In this document: positions 17,329-28,080 of the stretch, piece by piece
Layout: every line of letters begins with the position of its first letter
Position numbering within the stretch: position 1 is the first letter of the stretch
Source: Bremia lactucae
Taxonomy: Eukaryota > Oomycota > Peronosporomycetes > Peronosporales > Peronosporaceae
Direction: 5' to 3'
Assembly: GCF_004359215.1 (NCBI RefSeq)
Contig: NC_090612.1
Span: 1,743,867 to 1,778,464, forward strand
DNA length: 34,598 bases
Notes under the pieces: generated by a model
Told to the model about the DNA's origin: nothing
The model's input: only the letters and a program-made list of their open reading frames with translations
Database searches by the model: none
Program-made: the position numbers and the translations under genes

Positions 17329-20151
17329 GGGAGGAATCGTAGATACCATGGTGTACGAACAGACCCAGACAAGGCAAAAATGGTAAAGAAATGGCCAATC
17401 CCACGACATGTGAAGGAGTTGCGCCAATTTTTAGGGCTCGTTAACTATTTGCATAAGTTATGCAAGAATAATGCGGAGCGAACTAAACATTATCTGGCCT
17501 CCTTATTTAGGACGAAGAATGGGTTTGGTTAAAAGTAAAAGTAGATGCGTTCACATCAGCGAAACAATTCTTTGTAGGAGTACCGGTCTTGGCATTGCCA
17601 GACGCGGATAATCTTTTTAGCGTCGTCTGCGATGCAATTAGTTTTGCAATCGGCAGCGCGCTCTTGCGAAAGGATAACGACGGCGTTGACCATGTCATTT
17701 CTTATCAATCCTCACTTTTAAAAGCCGGAACTAAATTACCCTGTGCATAACGAGGAGCTACTTTCAATAAAGGTACTACTTTTAAGTTTCGAGTGCACGA
17801 ATTGGGCACTGAACGGATTGTAGTTTATACGAATCACGCGTCATTGCGGACCGCAACAAACCCACCGCACCTCTCGCGTAGAATGGCAAAGATGGCTTAC
17901 ATTCGTCTCTGAATTGAATCTCAAAGTTGAATACAAGCCGAATAAGTTAAATGTCTTGGCGAAAGCGTTATCGTGTAGACCAGACTTTGAGGCAAGAGAC
18001 TAGGAAAGTGTGACTAGTGCTAAGGCACGAGTTGAGTCGTCAACGATGGTAGCCATGAAGGTCTATCACGTAACGAGCTCGTTGGCCAGCAAAATAAAGG
18101 AGAGCTACAGTCAGAAAGAACATTGTCGCCTGCTGTTGAATCACTTCGTTGGACGAATTGTAATCCTTCCGTCACACCTGATGGCTAAGCTAAATCGCTT
18201 GAGCTTCAGCGATGGCTTATTACGGGATCAGCTGTCACCTTGTGATCCCTTGAGAATCTTTGTGCATCATGACACAGATGTCAAGCTGCTCCATGATGCG
18301 CCATGGAGCGGGCATCTGGACCGTGAGAAGACATTCTTACGAGTGTTAGAGGAATGTTTCGGTGGCCACACCTTTATCGATGGGCGGCCAACTATATTCG
18401 CTCCTGCAAACAGTGTCAGCGCGTCAGCGCGTCAAGCCTGCACCGTCGAGCAGTGCGTCACTGAAGCCGCTACCGATTCCCACGGATTGTTGGAAGTCGG
18501 TTAGTCTGGACTCATGTTTGGCATGATGCCCGAGCACAAGGGTCGGACGGTGCTCGTCGTCTATGTAGACAGACTGAGAAAAATTGGTGCATTTAGCACC
18601 ATGTAGTACCACGATCACAGGCAAGGAGGCCGATCCCCTGTTCCTGGATCATGGATACCGACTACACGGAATGACCGAGTCCAAAGTATCGGACTGGGTT
18701 TCACGTTTTACATTAGGGTATTGACGGCATTTGTTTGAGCTGCTAGGTAGCAAGCTCCACATATCGACCGCAGATCATCCCCAGATCGATCGATGGCCAA
18801 ACAGTACGTGGCGAAGGTATTATGCACGATAGCGACTTCCAAAGAATTGGGCAAACAATCACCCTTTGTGGAGTTCGCTATAGTAATAATAATAGTGTCC
18901 ACGCCAGTACGGGTAAGACACCGTTTTATATAAACGGGCTGCGCCATCCTCGGACGCCAGTCTCGTTTGTGCGCAGCCCGAGGCTTAGTGGAGGAGGACC
19001 TCCCTCTACGTTTGGAGCGAAAGAGGGACATAATTACGTCAATATGACGATGACTGGTGAGGGTATCATCTTAAAGACAGAAACTTGCCCTAGTGACCCT
19101 GCCGGTCAGTGTGGAGTCACGGCAAGGAATGCCTGTTCCCCAAAATAATAACGATGTTTTGTTAATGACAATTACGTCCCATGGCCGACCTCTTAAAGGT
19201 GTCTTAGGACGTAGTTGTCATTAACGAAACATCGTTATTATTTTGGAGAACAGGCATTCCGTTGGATGCTAAAATTGTGAGCGAGGCTCAACGCTTTGTG
19301 GATGAGCGATATGCCATCACTCGAAAAGTCCGTGACGTGATGGCAAGCGCACAGGATAAACAAAACGAATATGCTGACTTAAATAGTCGCAAAACATATG
19401 AACGCTTTAGAGAGGGGGGAAAGTACTTTTAAGTACTGCTACCCTTCTAAAAATGCAATTTCTGTACGACCTGGAGGTACTGCGAAATTATTGCCGCGAT
19501 ACATTGGGCCATTTCTTGTGGTCGAGGAGGTTGGAGACGTAAACTATTGGCTCAACCCCCCGCCACATATGAAGACACACCCCTTCTTTTGCGTAGGGAG
19601 TCTCAAACGGTTTGTAGACCCATATTAGGTCACATATCCCGAAGAGGCGGTGGAGAGGAGAGAGGCGAACAGATCTCCTCCTTCGATGGAAACGTAATGG
19701 ACTCGGAGAGCGAGGGACATCACCGGAGCAACGCGGATCCCTCAGCATTATCTTCTCCAGAAGGTCCAAGCGAGCCTTCAGGCGTTCATACGCCTGAAGG
19801 TTCGGACATCATGAAGATCCGAGGTCAGTCGCAAGACTTGACACTCAAGATCCGAAATACATCGTTTGGCAGCGCTTAACGCCTGCTATTAAATGGACGA
19901 CGGTAAGGCAGCTGCAAGTAGGTGGGCGAGATCGCCACTCCTATCTGGCGCCACCTGAACTGATAAATGCGGGTGGGAACCAGCGCTTCGTTGTTGAAAA
20001 GTTGCTTGCCCACCACTCCATGAGGCAGGAGTATCAGATCCTCGTCCAGTGGATAGGATACCCGAAGTGATTTTACTCTTGAGAGCCGTTCGATACCCTA
20101 CGTATTGTCGTGCCCGGCTTGGTGACTGCCTATAAAAAGAGCATCAGCTGA
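17329..20151 (+). pseudogene. GypB-1 pol second half, inverted (RT end, RNase H, integrase, chromodomain)
   Basis: RT resumes at YHGVRTDPDKAKMVKKWPI and LRQFLGLVNYLHKLC (17344-17470). RNase H is seen at DNLFSVVCDAISFAIGSAL (about 17605) and TNHASLRTATNPPH (about 17830). The integrase zinc region includes LSPCDPLRIFVHHDTDVKLL (about 18235-18290), and the core includes VLVVYVDRLRKIGAF (about 18550). The integrase tail is GGTAKLLPRYIGPFLVVEEV (19474-19530) with HPFFCVGSLKRF. The chromodomain is NQRFVVEKLLAHHSMRQEYQ (about 19980-20040). Stops and shifts are numerous. It is plus-strand, while the rest of gag-pol of this element is minus-strand. Confidence 0.85.
19126..19260. repeat. Foldback: 54-bp inverted repeat with 27-nt loop inside GypB-1 integrase
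   Basis: The left arm 19126-19179 and right arm 19207-19260 are reverse complements at 51 of 54 positions. Two of the three differences would be G-U pairs in RNA. The matching place in GypB-2 (about 29145-29210) has no such palindrome, so it arose in this copy by inverted duplication. Transcribed, it would form a long near-perfect hairpin. Confidence 0.92.
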
Positions 20152-21439
20152 GGCCCCTATGACGCACTTTTGCAAGTGATGTACAAATGGGCGTCCTCCA
20201 GAATCCACAACACCGCGTCTAAATGATGCTTGTGCAACTCTATTTCGCTCAGCCTGTCCTCAGCCCTACTATGCTCGAATACATCGTCAAACTAATCAGA
20301 CGCGTAGGCACGGTGCTGACACATCACGTGAGCCACCACTCGGTTGAATGTCGCTGGTGCGTTTTTCAAACGTTTGGGCATCACTAGCCATTCACAAAGC
20401 ATACCTCTTAGGGTGCTTACTGCTAATTTGGCCTACATCGGACTCTCTCATGAGTACCTGATAGTATCCATCCTTCATATCCAACGCGGAAAAGACAGTT
20501 GACTTTCCCATGGAATTCAAGAAGACATCTTTTCGCGGAATTGGCGCTTGCGCCGGTATGGTCGCCGTGTTCAGCTTGTTGTAAGCATGAACCACGCGCC
20601 GTCCACCTGTGGCTTTACGCACACGAAAGGTCGGGCTGCAGTGAGGCGATTTGCTCTCACGCACATGTCCCGCCTTGGCTCGCTTGTCAAAGAACTCATT
20701 GATATATTCGACTTGTTCTTTCGGCAACGGCCATTGCCTAGTCACACAATACTTTGTGCCAGGTTCGAGATCAATCTCGCGCCCGATGTCCCTATCTGCT
20801 GGTAGGCGGCTCGGCACTTCTTCTGGGAACACATCGCGATGTTTCCACAGAACCTGAAAGAACGGACTGTCTCTCAAGGCATCCCAGCCTTGAACAGCGA
20901 ACCGTTTCTTTTTGTCCGTTTCTAGGTCGCTTTTTTCCATTGTGGACGACGAGCAACAGTCCACCAAGTTTCCTTAAGTTCGGACAGGAACAGATCCCAC
21001 GGCATCTGTAAGAGTTTTACCATCTCCTGGGCAGATCTATGGCATTCTTGAGCACCTCAACATTGGATGCCTCCGCTTATTTGTCTTCAACGGCCTCGAA
21101 CACCTCGTTTCAGGACCCGTCCTCTTTGACCGCGACTGATCCAAAGGTCACTCGTTTTGGAGGGCCTTTAATCGTCCTTATTTGTCGGGTACTTGTTTTC
21201 CGAGTCACCACGACCTTTGACTGGAAAGCGGGTGCCGTTGCTCTCAAGGTTAAAGCACCTCTGCCAACCGCACCAGGCTCTAAGCTCTGTGCCGGTTCTT
21301 GCGACACTTGACTTCCTGTCAGCTCGCCGTCTACTGCCACAGGCTCTCGGCTCTGTGCAGGATTTTCGGACGCGTGACTACTTGTCATGGTCCTTTTCAC
21401 TACCTCAGTCTCCAGGAGCTGGGAAGGAATTGTTGACGT
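20152..21439 (-). pseudogene. GypB-1 protease-RT spacer and RT first half (decayed)
   Basis: The minus-strand frame 20967-20392 carries SRLPADRDIGREIDLEPGTK, VTRQWPLPKEQVEYINEFFD, AKAGHVRESKSPHCSPTF, HAYNKLNTATIPAQAPIPRK and MGKSTVFSALDMKDGYYQVL, all typical gypsy RT fingers and palm. Beyond 20392, broken frames give the FDDVF catalytic loop and a HLDAVL segment until the joint at 20152. The spacer (21400-21110) has a low-complexity repeat of the type AQSLEPGAVG/AQSREPVAVDGE. GypB-2 and GypB-3 have the same spacer. Confidence 0.88.
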
Positions 21440-21890
21440 TTAACATCCCGTCAACGCACCCTCAACTGTGTTTGATACGACATCAGTTGCATACGCCTCT
21501 CGCAGGAGCACATCCTTTCTGGTGTCCTGCGTAGAGATCGCGGCTAATCGTGTACGCCAGTCTATGCATGATTGGTGTTTTGCTAACCATGGCATGCCTA
21601 GGATGAGATCAACGGACTCTTCATACCTAGCACTATGACTATACTTTCCAAGTAAGTTCACTAAAGAGTTCTGCCTAGGATGAGGTCATACAGACTCTCC
21701 ATATCTAGCACTTATACTTCTCTTTCCAAGTGAGGTCACTAATCTACTCGAAATCCCTCAGACTTTACGAGCGCTAAGTTTGCTAAACGAACAGTCGCAT
21801 CTTCTCGTTTGCCATGCTGGCAAAACGACTCAAACACCAACGGTCTCTTTTTCATTTGGTATAAAGTAGATTTTACAAGTACCATTATTG
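21440..21890 (-). pseudogene. GypB-1 protease, C-terminal part (GypB type)
   Basis: VFESFCQHGKREDATVRLAN (about 21835-21775) matches GypB-2 at about 26248-26305. VDLILGMPWLAKHQ (21613-21570) is the second conserved protease block (ILGMPWL). The active-site DSGA itself is missing here: the sequence goes from GypA-like gag text directly into SIMVLVKST. Confidence 0.75.
21595..21742 (-). repeat. Imperfect tandem duplication in GypB-1 protease
   Basis: Two stretches, about 21595-21661 and 21674-21742, share CCTAGGATGAG, CTCCATA or CTTCATA, CTAGCACT and CTTTCCAAGT in the same order. GypB-2 has a single unit at about 26372-26425. The duplication breaks the protease frame of this copy. Confidence 0.75.
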
Positions 21891-22697
21891 ATTTTAAAGA
21901 GGAGAGAGATTTATTATTGATTTGCAAGGTGACGAGGGTAATCTCATCACCAAGAACAGTAACACACAATTTGTGTGTGTGATGAGCAACTTTCGTCAAA
22001 TGACTTGCAAATTCTTTTGACGTTGCTGGATCGCTCCACACCTACTGACTTCAACCGTTTCTTGACGATCCGCCTCGCCTTTCCGATTTCGCAACAGCGT
22101 CGGATCCGCCTCCTTCGCTATATTTAGCGGAAGGTCGAACACTTCGCTCTGTGTTTTTTTTTGCTCTGGGCGTGTAGCACTACACTCAAAGGCGTAGTGG
22201 CCCGTCTTTTGGCAACGATTGCATTTTTGCAACTGTTTTAACTTGAAAAACGAGATTTCTCGCTCTTCAGACAGAGAGGACCATACATTCTGGTCCTCAG
22301 TTTTCTTGTAATTTTTATGGACGATAAGCACCTGGACGAACACCTGTTACAGGCTGAAGTCGACCTGTTCCGCTACAGAGATCGCTTGATCAAGCGTATT
22401 TAATATGAGGCGGTACAGGAGGGCCGTCTTTAAACCTTGATGAGCACAGTAACCTGTGTGTGCTCATCAATTGGATGATTCACAATACAACTGACCAGGC
22501 ATCGTGTATGTTGGGCATAAGCGTGAAGGTCACGCTTGCCCTGCTTTAAAATGAAGAAGCTCTGCTGGAGCCCTGGTTTCGGCACGTGGCGGCTCAAATG
22601 TTTGCCTAAGCCGGTCTAAGAGATCTCATACGACCCAAAAACTAATGGGTTTTAAAGCTTGATCCCCAAGGCCCAAGATTAGGCACGTCCAGCTGGC
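21890..22697 (-). pseudogene. GypB-1 gag, GypA-like type with CCHC zinc knuckle
   Basis: The minus strand reads AGRA, WALGIKL, FGSYEIS and RQTFEPPRAE near 22695-22590. Further on, SVAEQVDFSL is followed by a complete CX2CX4HX4C knuckle CNRCQKTGHYAFEC (22223-22182), and then LTKVAHHTHKLCV (about 21990-21950). These match GypA-3 gag piece by piece. They do not resemble the GypB-2 gag (24999-26040). The N-terminal third of gag, the primer-binding site and the LTR 3' end are missing at the 22697 joint. Gag would package the RNA; this copy is full of stops. Confidence 0.78.
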
Positions 22698-23057
22698 ATT
22701 AATCGGGCTCCTCGTGCGCACCTACACTGTAGGAAGTAGTGTTTTGACTGATTTATATCTAATCGAATTAAATATAAATACCTATTTTTTAATCAAAAAT
22801 GTCATCTCTATAGATAACACTAATATGTAGTGCGAGCTTATCTTTCTAGATACCTCGCGTAACGGATGACGCTAGGCGTCACCCTCCTAATGTGAATGCA
22901 CCTATGTGCATCACATACACCAGGGTTGGTCACAAATGTGAACCACACCCGAGTGCTGGGTCTGATTACTTTATTTAAGTAATTGACCACCCCCTTAAGT
23001 ACATGAAGTGTACTTAACGAAGACTGTGTAATATTAGAGCAGCTCTAGCCTGTTAAA
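22698..23057 (-). repeat. GypB-1 5' LTR, 3' end deleted
   Basis: It aligns as reverse complement with 30747-31100 of the GypB-2 LTR. Shared blocks include CTCCTCGTGCGCAC, AACGGATGACGCTAGGC and ACACAGT near the LTR start. The end carrying the ACCTCACCC/ACTTAAGCACAC block is absent, and the LTR joins mid-gag sequence at about 22697. Confidence 0.8.
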
Positions 23058-23243
23058 ATTCGTGTGAAACGGTGTGATTGGTCATGTGAAAGAGCGCGAC
23101 AAGTGAAGACGAAGGCATGCGACCCTCGAAACAGGTGGAGCAACTCATGGGTCTACATAAGTGTTCGATGGTAACGGATGATAACGGACAGACAAGGACC
23201 CAAAGATCATAAGCTCCAAATACACTAAGTTTTCTCATTTACC

Positions 23244-23697
23244 TGTTAGTTACCTAAATATTATTTTCTATAGGAAGAATATATAATATGATATTCTATG
23301 CGGGAAAATAATATTTAGATATAAATTTTTAATTCCCCATTAATTTTGACTAAATAGTTCCAATATTAAAAATTGGTAATAATGACGCAATAAGACATTA
23401 GTTCTATTGATTGGTTGAATTTAGTTGAAATCAACCCCGCCAATCGTCATAAGACACGATTGTGCGGTGCGCAAGTAGGCGCCATGCATAGTTTGCTATT
23501 AATATGATAAAGTCATTAGTAGATAGAAGATCGTTACGTACGAATTTTTATATAGTTATACAGTTTTACTTTTTCCCTATTCTAAAGCCTTAGAACTTAC
23601 CTCTGGTAGCTAAGACTACTTAGCTACCTGCAATTTTCCTCTGCACGTCGTGTACGTGAAGTAGTCGAGGCGCCCCACCTTCACTGTTATCAGTGTA
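23244..23697 (+). repeat. LTR-2, copy 2
   Basis: It runs from TGTTAGTTACC to CAGTGTA and matches 13544-14258 minus the extra internal block. It abuts the cut RT of GypB-3 on the right, as copy 1 abuts GypA-2. The 186 bp to its left (23058-23243) show nothing recognisable. Confidence 0.6.
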
Positions 23698-23703
23698 GGT
23701 TGA

Positions 23704-24775
23704 CTCGCTTGTGCGACTTTATGCTGCTCAGCCCGTCCTCGGCTCTACTATGTACGAATACATCGTCAAAGTAATGAGGCGCGTAGGCAATGTGCTGACG
23801 AATCCGTGAGCCACCCCTCGGTTGAATGTCGCCAGTGCGTTTTTCAAAGCTTGGGGCAGCACCAGCCAGTACCAAAGCATAATGCTTACTGCCATTTTGG
23901 CTACATTGGACTCTCTCATGAGTACCATATTTTAAATCCAACGCAGAATCTTTAGTTGACTTTCCCATGGAGTTCAACTAGACATCTTTCCGTTAGATTG
24001 GCGTATGCGCTGAAATGGTGGCCGTGTTCAGCTTATTGTAAGCGTAAGCCACGCGCCATACACCTGAGGGTTTACACTTACAGAAGGTCGGGCTGCAGTG
24101 AGGCGACTTGTTCTCACGTACATATCCCGCCTTGGCTCTCTTGTCGAAGAAATCATGAATAAAATCGACATGTTCTTTTTTTCTTTCGGTAACGGCCATT
24201 GTCTGGTCACACAACACTAGATACCAGGTTCTAAAGCAATTCGCGCCCGATGCCTGTATTGGCCGATAGGCGGCTGGGCACTTCTTCTGGGAACACATCA
24301 CAATGTTTCCACAGATTTTTTTAAAAAGGCTGTCTCTCCAAGCATACTAGCCTTGATTAGCGAATTGTTTCTTCTTGTCAGTCTCGAAGACAGTCTTGTT
24401 CATTGTGGACGACAAGCAAAAGTCGACCAATTTCTCTTCTGGAGCTGGTTCGACTATGTCGTGGATCTTTCCTTCCTATAGTTCGGACAGGAACAGATCT
24501 CACGACATCTCCAGGTTATTTGCTCTTCGCCATTTCGTCTTCGACGGCATCGAACACCGCGTTCGAAAACCCGTCCATTTTTATTGGGACCGATTCAAAT
24601 GTCCCTCGTTTTGACTTCCCCTTGATCATCCTTATCTGTGGAATACTGGTTTTACGAGTCGTCACGACCTTTGGCGTGCCGTTGCTCTCTCGGCTAACGC
24701 CATCTTCCAACCGCACTAGGCTCTAGACTTTGTGCCGGTTCTTGTGACGCTTGACTTCTTGTCAGCTCGCTGTCT
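23704..24775 (-). mobile_element. GypB-3: pol fragment (spacer and RT first half)
   Basis: The minus strand shows the GypB spacer (about 24775-24516). RT then follows: CPAAYRPIQ and DFIHDFFDKRAKAGYVRENK (about 24150-24090), YNKLNTATISAHTPI (24037-23993), MGKSTKDSALDLKYG (about 23970) and the intact loop HYFDDVFVHSRAEDG (about 23780-23735). It is cut at 23704 by LTR-2, and at 24775 it meets the GypB-2 LTR remnant. Stops and shifts are common. Confidence 0.82.
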
Positions 24776-24942
24776 CTCGTAACGACACTTTACTAGAGTA
24801 ATTAGTGCGTTGGGTGAGGTCGCTAAGGTGCCCACCACAACTACCTCACTACAGGTAAGGGAAGACGATTAAACCGCTTCCTCGCTGTGCTTGGAAGTGT
24901 GCTTAAGTAGAGTGTGGCCGCATTAAGACGTGTCCGCCTATA
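24776..24942 (+). repeat. GypB-2 5' LTR, last third only
   Basis: It matches 31117-31280 of the 3' LTR: AATTAGTGCGTTGGGTGA, CACCACAACTACCTCACT and GTGGCCGCATTAAGACGTG. It ends ...CCGCCTATA, two bases before the primer-binding site. Confidence 0.85.
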
Positions 24943-24944
24943 CT

Positions 24945-24962
24945 TGGTAGCACTTGAAATCA
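24945..24962 (+). other. GypB-2 primer-binding site
   Basis: TGGTAGCACTTGAAATC starts two bases after the LTR. TGG at this place pairs with the CCA end of a tRNA. The first nine bases equal those of the GypA-3 site. TGGTAGCA fits the 3' end of many eukaryotic initiator Met tRNAs (UGCUACCA); this is an inference. Confidence 0.6.
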
Positions 24963-24998
24963 TTCCCACGACCCGCATCTCTGCGTGTGTACGTGAGG

Positions 24999-26040
24999 AT
25001 GAGCCTCAACATTGATTGGGCTCACCTCTCACCTCTCCGAACATCATCGGGAGATGGCAGGGCACATGGCGCAAGGACTTGGTGAACAAGCCCTGGTCAG
25101 GCTTTTGGGCAGTCCTCCTGAGTAGCATATGCTAAGTTTGAGCAGTCTCAGGCATTCGGTCTCGGACAGCGGAGAGCCGCATCCGAGACACAGAGCCATG
25201 CTGCGGCGGAGTCCGTCACTCAGACTCAGGATGAGCTGAGGCATGAGAAGGCTCGGAGCGAGGCACTCAACAGGACTGTTGAGATCCTCTCTGCCCGACC
25301 GCATCAGCCGAGGCTCATTCGGATGGTCTCGCCTAAGTTCGATGGGACTGCAGCGCACGCGATTGTCCACTGGCTTTTAGCCGTAGGGCAAGCGGGTCGT
25401 ACAGCTCATCAAGGACGACAGCCGGATGGTGTCGTACGCCATGTCTCACCTGCGCTGTAAGGCCTCAGAGTGGGCTTGCGGACAGAAAGGCGTTCCCTAA
25501 TTGGGCGATCTTTACAGAAAAGATTCGCACCATGTACCAGCCGCCGAACAACGAAGGGTTGCTTCAGGCACACTTCTTTGGAGCACGACAGGCGAGGCGA
25601 TCTATGCAAGAGTGTGTGCACGAGATGCGCTCGCTGTCGGCGTCCATTTCCGTAGGTCCGATTCCGGAGCACGTTAAGGTGCCCACGCTTGTGAACGGAC
25701 TACGGCGGCCCATCGCGACAGGCCCTTTTTAGAAAGGTGCCGTTGACGATGGAAGAGGCAATCCAAATTGCCTTAGTTGAGGAGCAATCCTACAACAGTG
25801 CCTCGGCGTCAGCTTGGTGTAAGCCGTCGGCCTGGGCAATGCAGACGTTGTCTGGTTTAAATGCGGCAAGCGCGGCCATATGATGGCTCGCTGCTATGTC
25901 AGGATCCCTGCTGGTGCGAAGACGCCCAGCAAGAGGTTTCTCTTCCCAAAGGGCGATGGCAAGAACCAGCGTGCGAGACGCATGAGTTCTACATCGACCA
26001 CTGAGGGGTCGGGAAATGCAGGATCGCATCAGAAGCGGGA
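24999..26040 (+). pseudogene. GypB-2 gag (decayed)
   Basis: It starts at ATG 24999 (MSLNIDWAHLSPL) and slips one base near 25035. Recognisable gag pieces include VSPKFDGTAAHAIVHWLLAV (about 25329-25385), MYQPPNNEGLLQAHFFGARQ (25532-25590) and SMQECVHEMRSLSASISVGP (about 25600-25660). MEEAIQIALVEEQSYNSA follows near 25750-25800. A zinc knuckle WFKCGKRGHMMARCY (about 25852-25896) has Trp in place of the first Cys. This gag type differs from the one in GypA-3 and GypB-1. Confidence 0.82.
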
Positions 26041-26099
26041 TGCCCTACTCTGAAGCTACCCTAAATCTCAGACTTATCGAACAAATAAGTAGCATAGTC

Positions 26100-26835
26100 C
26101 CTGAGGTATCGAAATTTCGGACCTCAACCCTGCTGGTCTATAGTGCTCATGTAAGAGGCTATATCCATGTGATGACCATCCTTTTGGATTCAGGTGCATC
26201 ATAAAAATGTGTAAAACTCACGGCTCTAAAAAAGAGACCGGTAGTGTTTGAGTCGCTTTGCCAGGATGGCAAGTGAGAAGAGGCGACCATTCGTTTAGCG
26301 AACGGCGCGCTCATTAAGTGAGAGGGAGTTCAGGTAGAAGTCGCCTTCAACTTTAGTGACTTCTCTTGTAAAGATAAGTTTACAAAGCTAGGTATGGAGA
26401 GTCCGTATGACCTCATCCTAGGCATGCCATGGTTGGCAAAGTACCAACCATGGACAGACTGGCGTACACGCACAGTTGCGAACTCTACGCAGGACACCGG
26501 AAACGATGTGTTTCTGCGAGAGGCGTATGCAACTGATGTCGTGTCGAACGCAATTGAGGGTGCGTTTAAGGGATCTCAAACGTCACCAATTCCTACCCAG
26601 CTCGTGGAGACTGGGGTAGTGAAAAAGACGATGACAAGTAGTCATTCGTCCGAAAGTCCTGCACAGAGCCAAAAGCCTGTGGCAGTAGACGGCGAGCTGA
26701 CAGGATTTCATGCGTTGCATAAACAGTGCCTAGAGTCTGGTGCGGTTGGGAGGGTGCGTTTGCCAGGAGTGCAATGGCACCCGCTTCCCCAAAAAAAGGT
26801 CGTGGTAACTCGAAGAGCGAGTACCCGATAGATTA
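26100..26835 (+). pseudogene. GypB-2 protease and spacer (decayed)
   Basis: The active-site stretch ILLDSGAS (26178-26202) is followed by a TAA. The conserved YDLILGMPWLAKYQP lies in the open frame 26394-26831. After it comes the spacer with SPAQSQKPVAVDGELTG and VVVTRRASTR. Stops at about 26203 and 26275 block translation. Confidence 0.85.
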
Positions 26836-26839
26836 GGAC

Positions 26840-28080
26840 GATCAAAGGCACGTCTAAACGAGTGACCTTTGGATCAGTCTCTTATTAAGAGGACAGGCCT
26901 TCGAACGAGGTGTTCGAGGCCATGCTCAGTTGATGTGCTCCGGCAAGTCTTTAAATCTGCTGAGGAGATAGTAAATCTCTCGAATATATCGTGGAATGTG
27001 CTCCTTGCCGAATTAAAGGAAGGAACGATTCACGAGATAACCACACCAGTTCCTAAAAGGAACTTATGGGACTGTTGCTCGTCGTCCAAAATGGAAAAGA
27101 GCGACCTAGAAACGGACAAAAATAAACGGTTCGCTGCTCAAGGCTGGGATGCCTTGAGAGATAGTCCGTTCTTTGAGGTTCTGTGGAAACATTGCGATGT
27201 GTTCCCAGAAGAAGTGCCGAGCCGCCTACCAGCAGATAGGGACATCGGTCACGAAAAAGACCTCTTACCTGGCAACAAGTATTGTGTGACCAGGCAATGG
27301 CCGTTGCAGAAAGAACAAGTCGATTATATCGATGAGTTCTTCGACAAGCGAGCCAAGGCGGGACATGTGCGTGAGAGCAAATCGCCTCACTACAGCTTGA
27401 CCTATTGTGCGCGTAAAGCCACAGGTGGATGGCGCGTGGTTCATGCTTATAATAAGCTGAACACGGCGACCATACCGGCGCAAGCGCCAATCCCGCGAAA
27501 AGATGTCTTCTTGAATTCCATGGGAAAGTCAACTGTCTTTTCCGCGTTAAATATGAAGGATGGCTACTATCAGGTACTCATGAGAGAGTCCGATGTAGCC
27601 AAAACGGCAGTAAGCACCCCAAGGGGTATGCTTTGGGAGTAGCTAGTGATGCCCTAAGGGTTGAAAAACGCTCCAGCGACATTCAACCGAGTGGTGGCTC
27701 ACGTGATGCGTCAGCACAGTGTCTATGCGCTCAATTACTTTAATCATGTATTCGTGCATAGTAGGGCCGAGGACGGGCTGAGCGCAATAGAGTCGCACAA
27801 GCGTCATTTAGACGCTGTGTTGCAGACTTTAAAGGACGCCCAATTGTACGTCAACTTGCAAAAGTGCGTCATAGGGGTCCCTGAGATACCTGTACTGGGC
27901 TGCATCGTTGGTACACATGGTGTACGAGCAGACCCAGACAAGGTAAAATCAGTAAAGGAATGGCCAATCCCACGGCATGCGAAGGATTTGCGCCAATTCT
28001 TAGGGCTCGCTAATTACTTGCATAAGCATAGCAAGAATTATGCTGAGCAAGCTAAATCATTATCTGACCTCCTCAAATAG
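26840..28080 (+). pseudogene. GypB-2 reverse transcriptase, catalytic aspartates replaced
   Basis: The 257-codon frame 26869-27642 covers the RT N-terminus: SRLPADRDIGHEKDL, AKAGHVRESKSPHYS, HAYNKLNTATIPAQAPIPRK and MGKSTVFSALNMKDGYYQVL. After a TAG at 27640-27642 and another at about 27655, the frame 27661-28080 runs on. It has NAPATFNRVVAHV, the catalytic loop as NYFNHVFVHSRA (27733-27770), VNLQKCVIG, VRADPDKVKSVKEWPIP and LRQFLGLANYLHKHS. The two active-site Asp (FDDVF in GypB-3) are Asn and His here, so RT would be dead even without the stops. Confidence 0.9.

Larger units (their letters stand above)
15798..23057 (-). mobile_element. GypB-1: Ty3/gypsy element on minus strand with inverted pol segment
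   Basis: Read on the minus strand, this is a 5' LTR remnant (23057-22698), gag (22697-about 21990), protease (about 21890-21440) and RT first half (20967-20152). A segment in the opposite orientation follows (20151-17329: RT second half, RNase H, integrase, chromodomain). Then come the end-of-pol/antisense ORF region (17328-16383) and the 3' LTR (16241-15798). Both LTRs point the same way, which shows it is one element. Turning the middle segment round restores the standard order with the loss of only about 20 and 8 bp at the two joints when compared with GypB-2. No target-site duplication was found (GAGCT on the left, ATTCG on the right). Confidence 0.82.

Noticed and set aside
20499..21534. 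Several plus-strand ORFs of 67-113 codons
   Set aside because: They are complements of the minus-strand RT and spacer of GypB-1.
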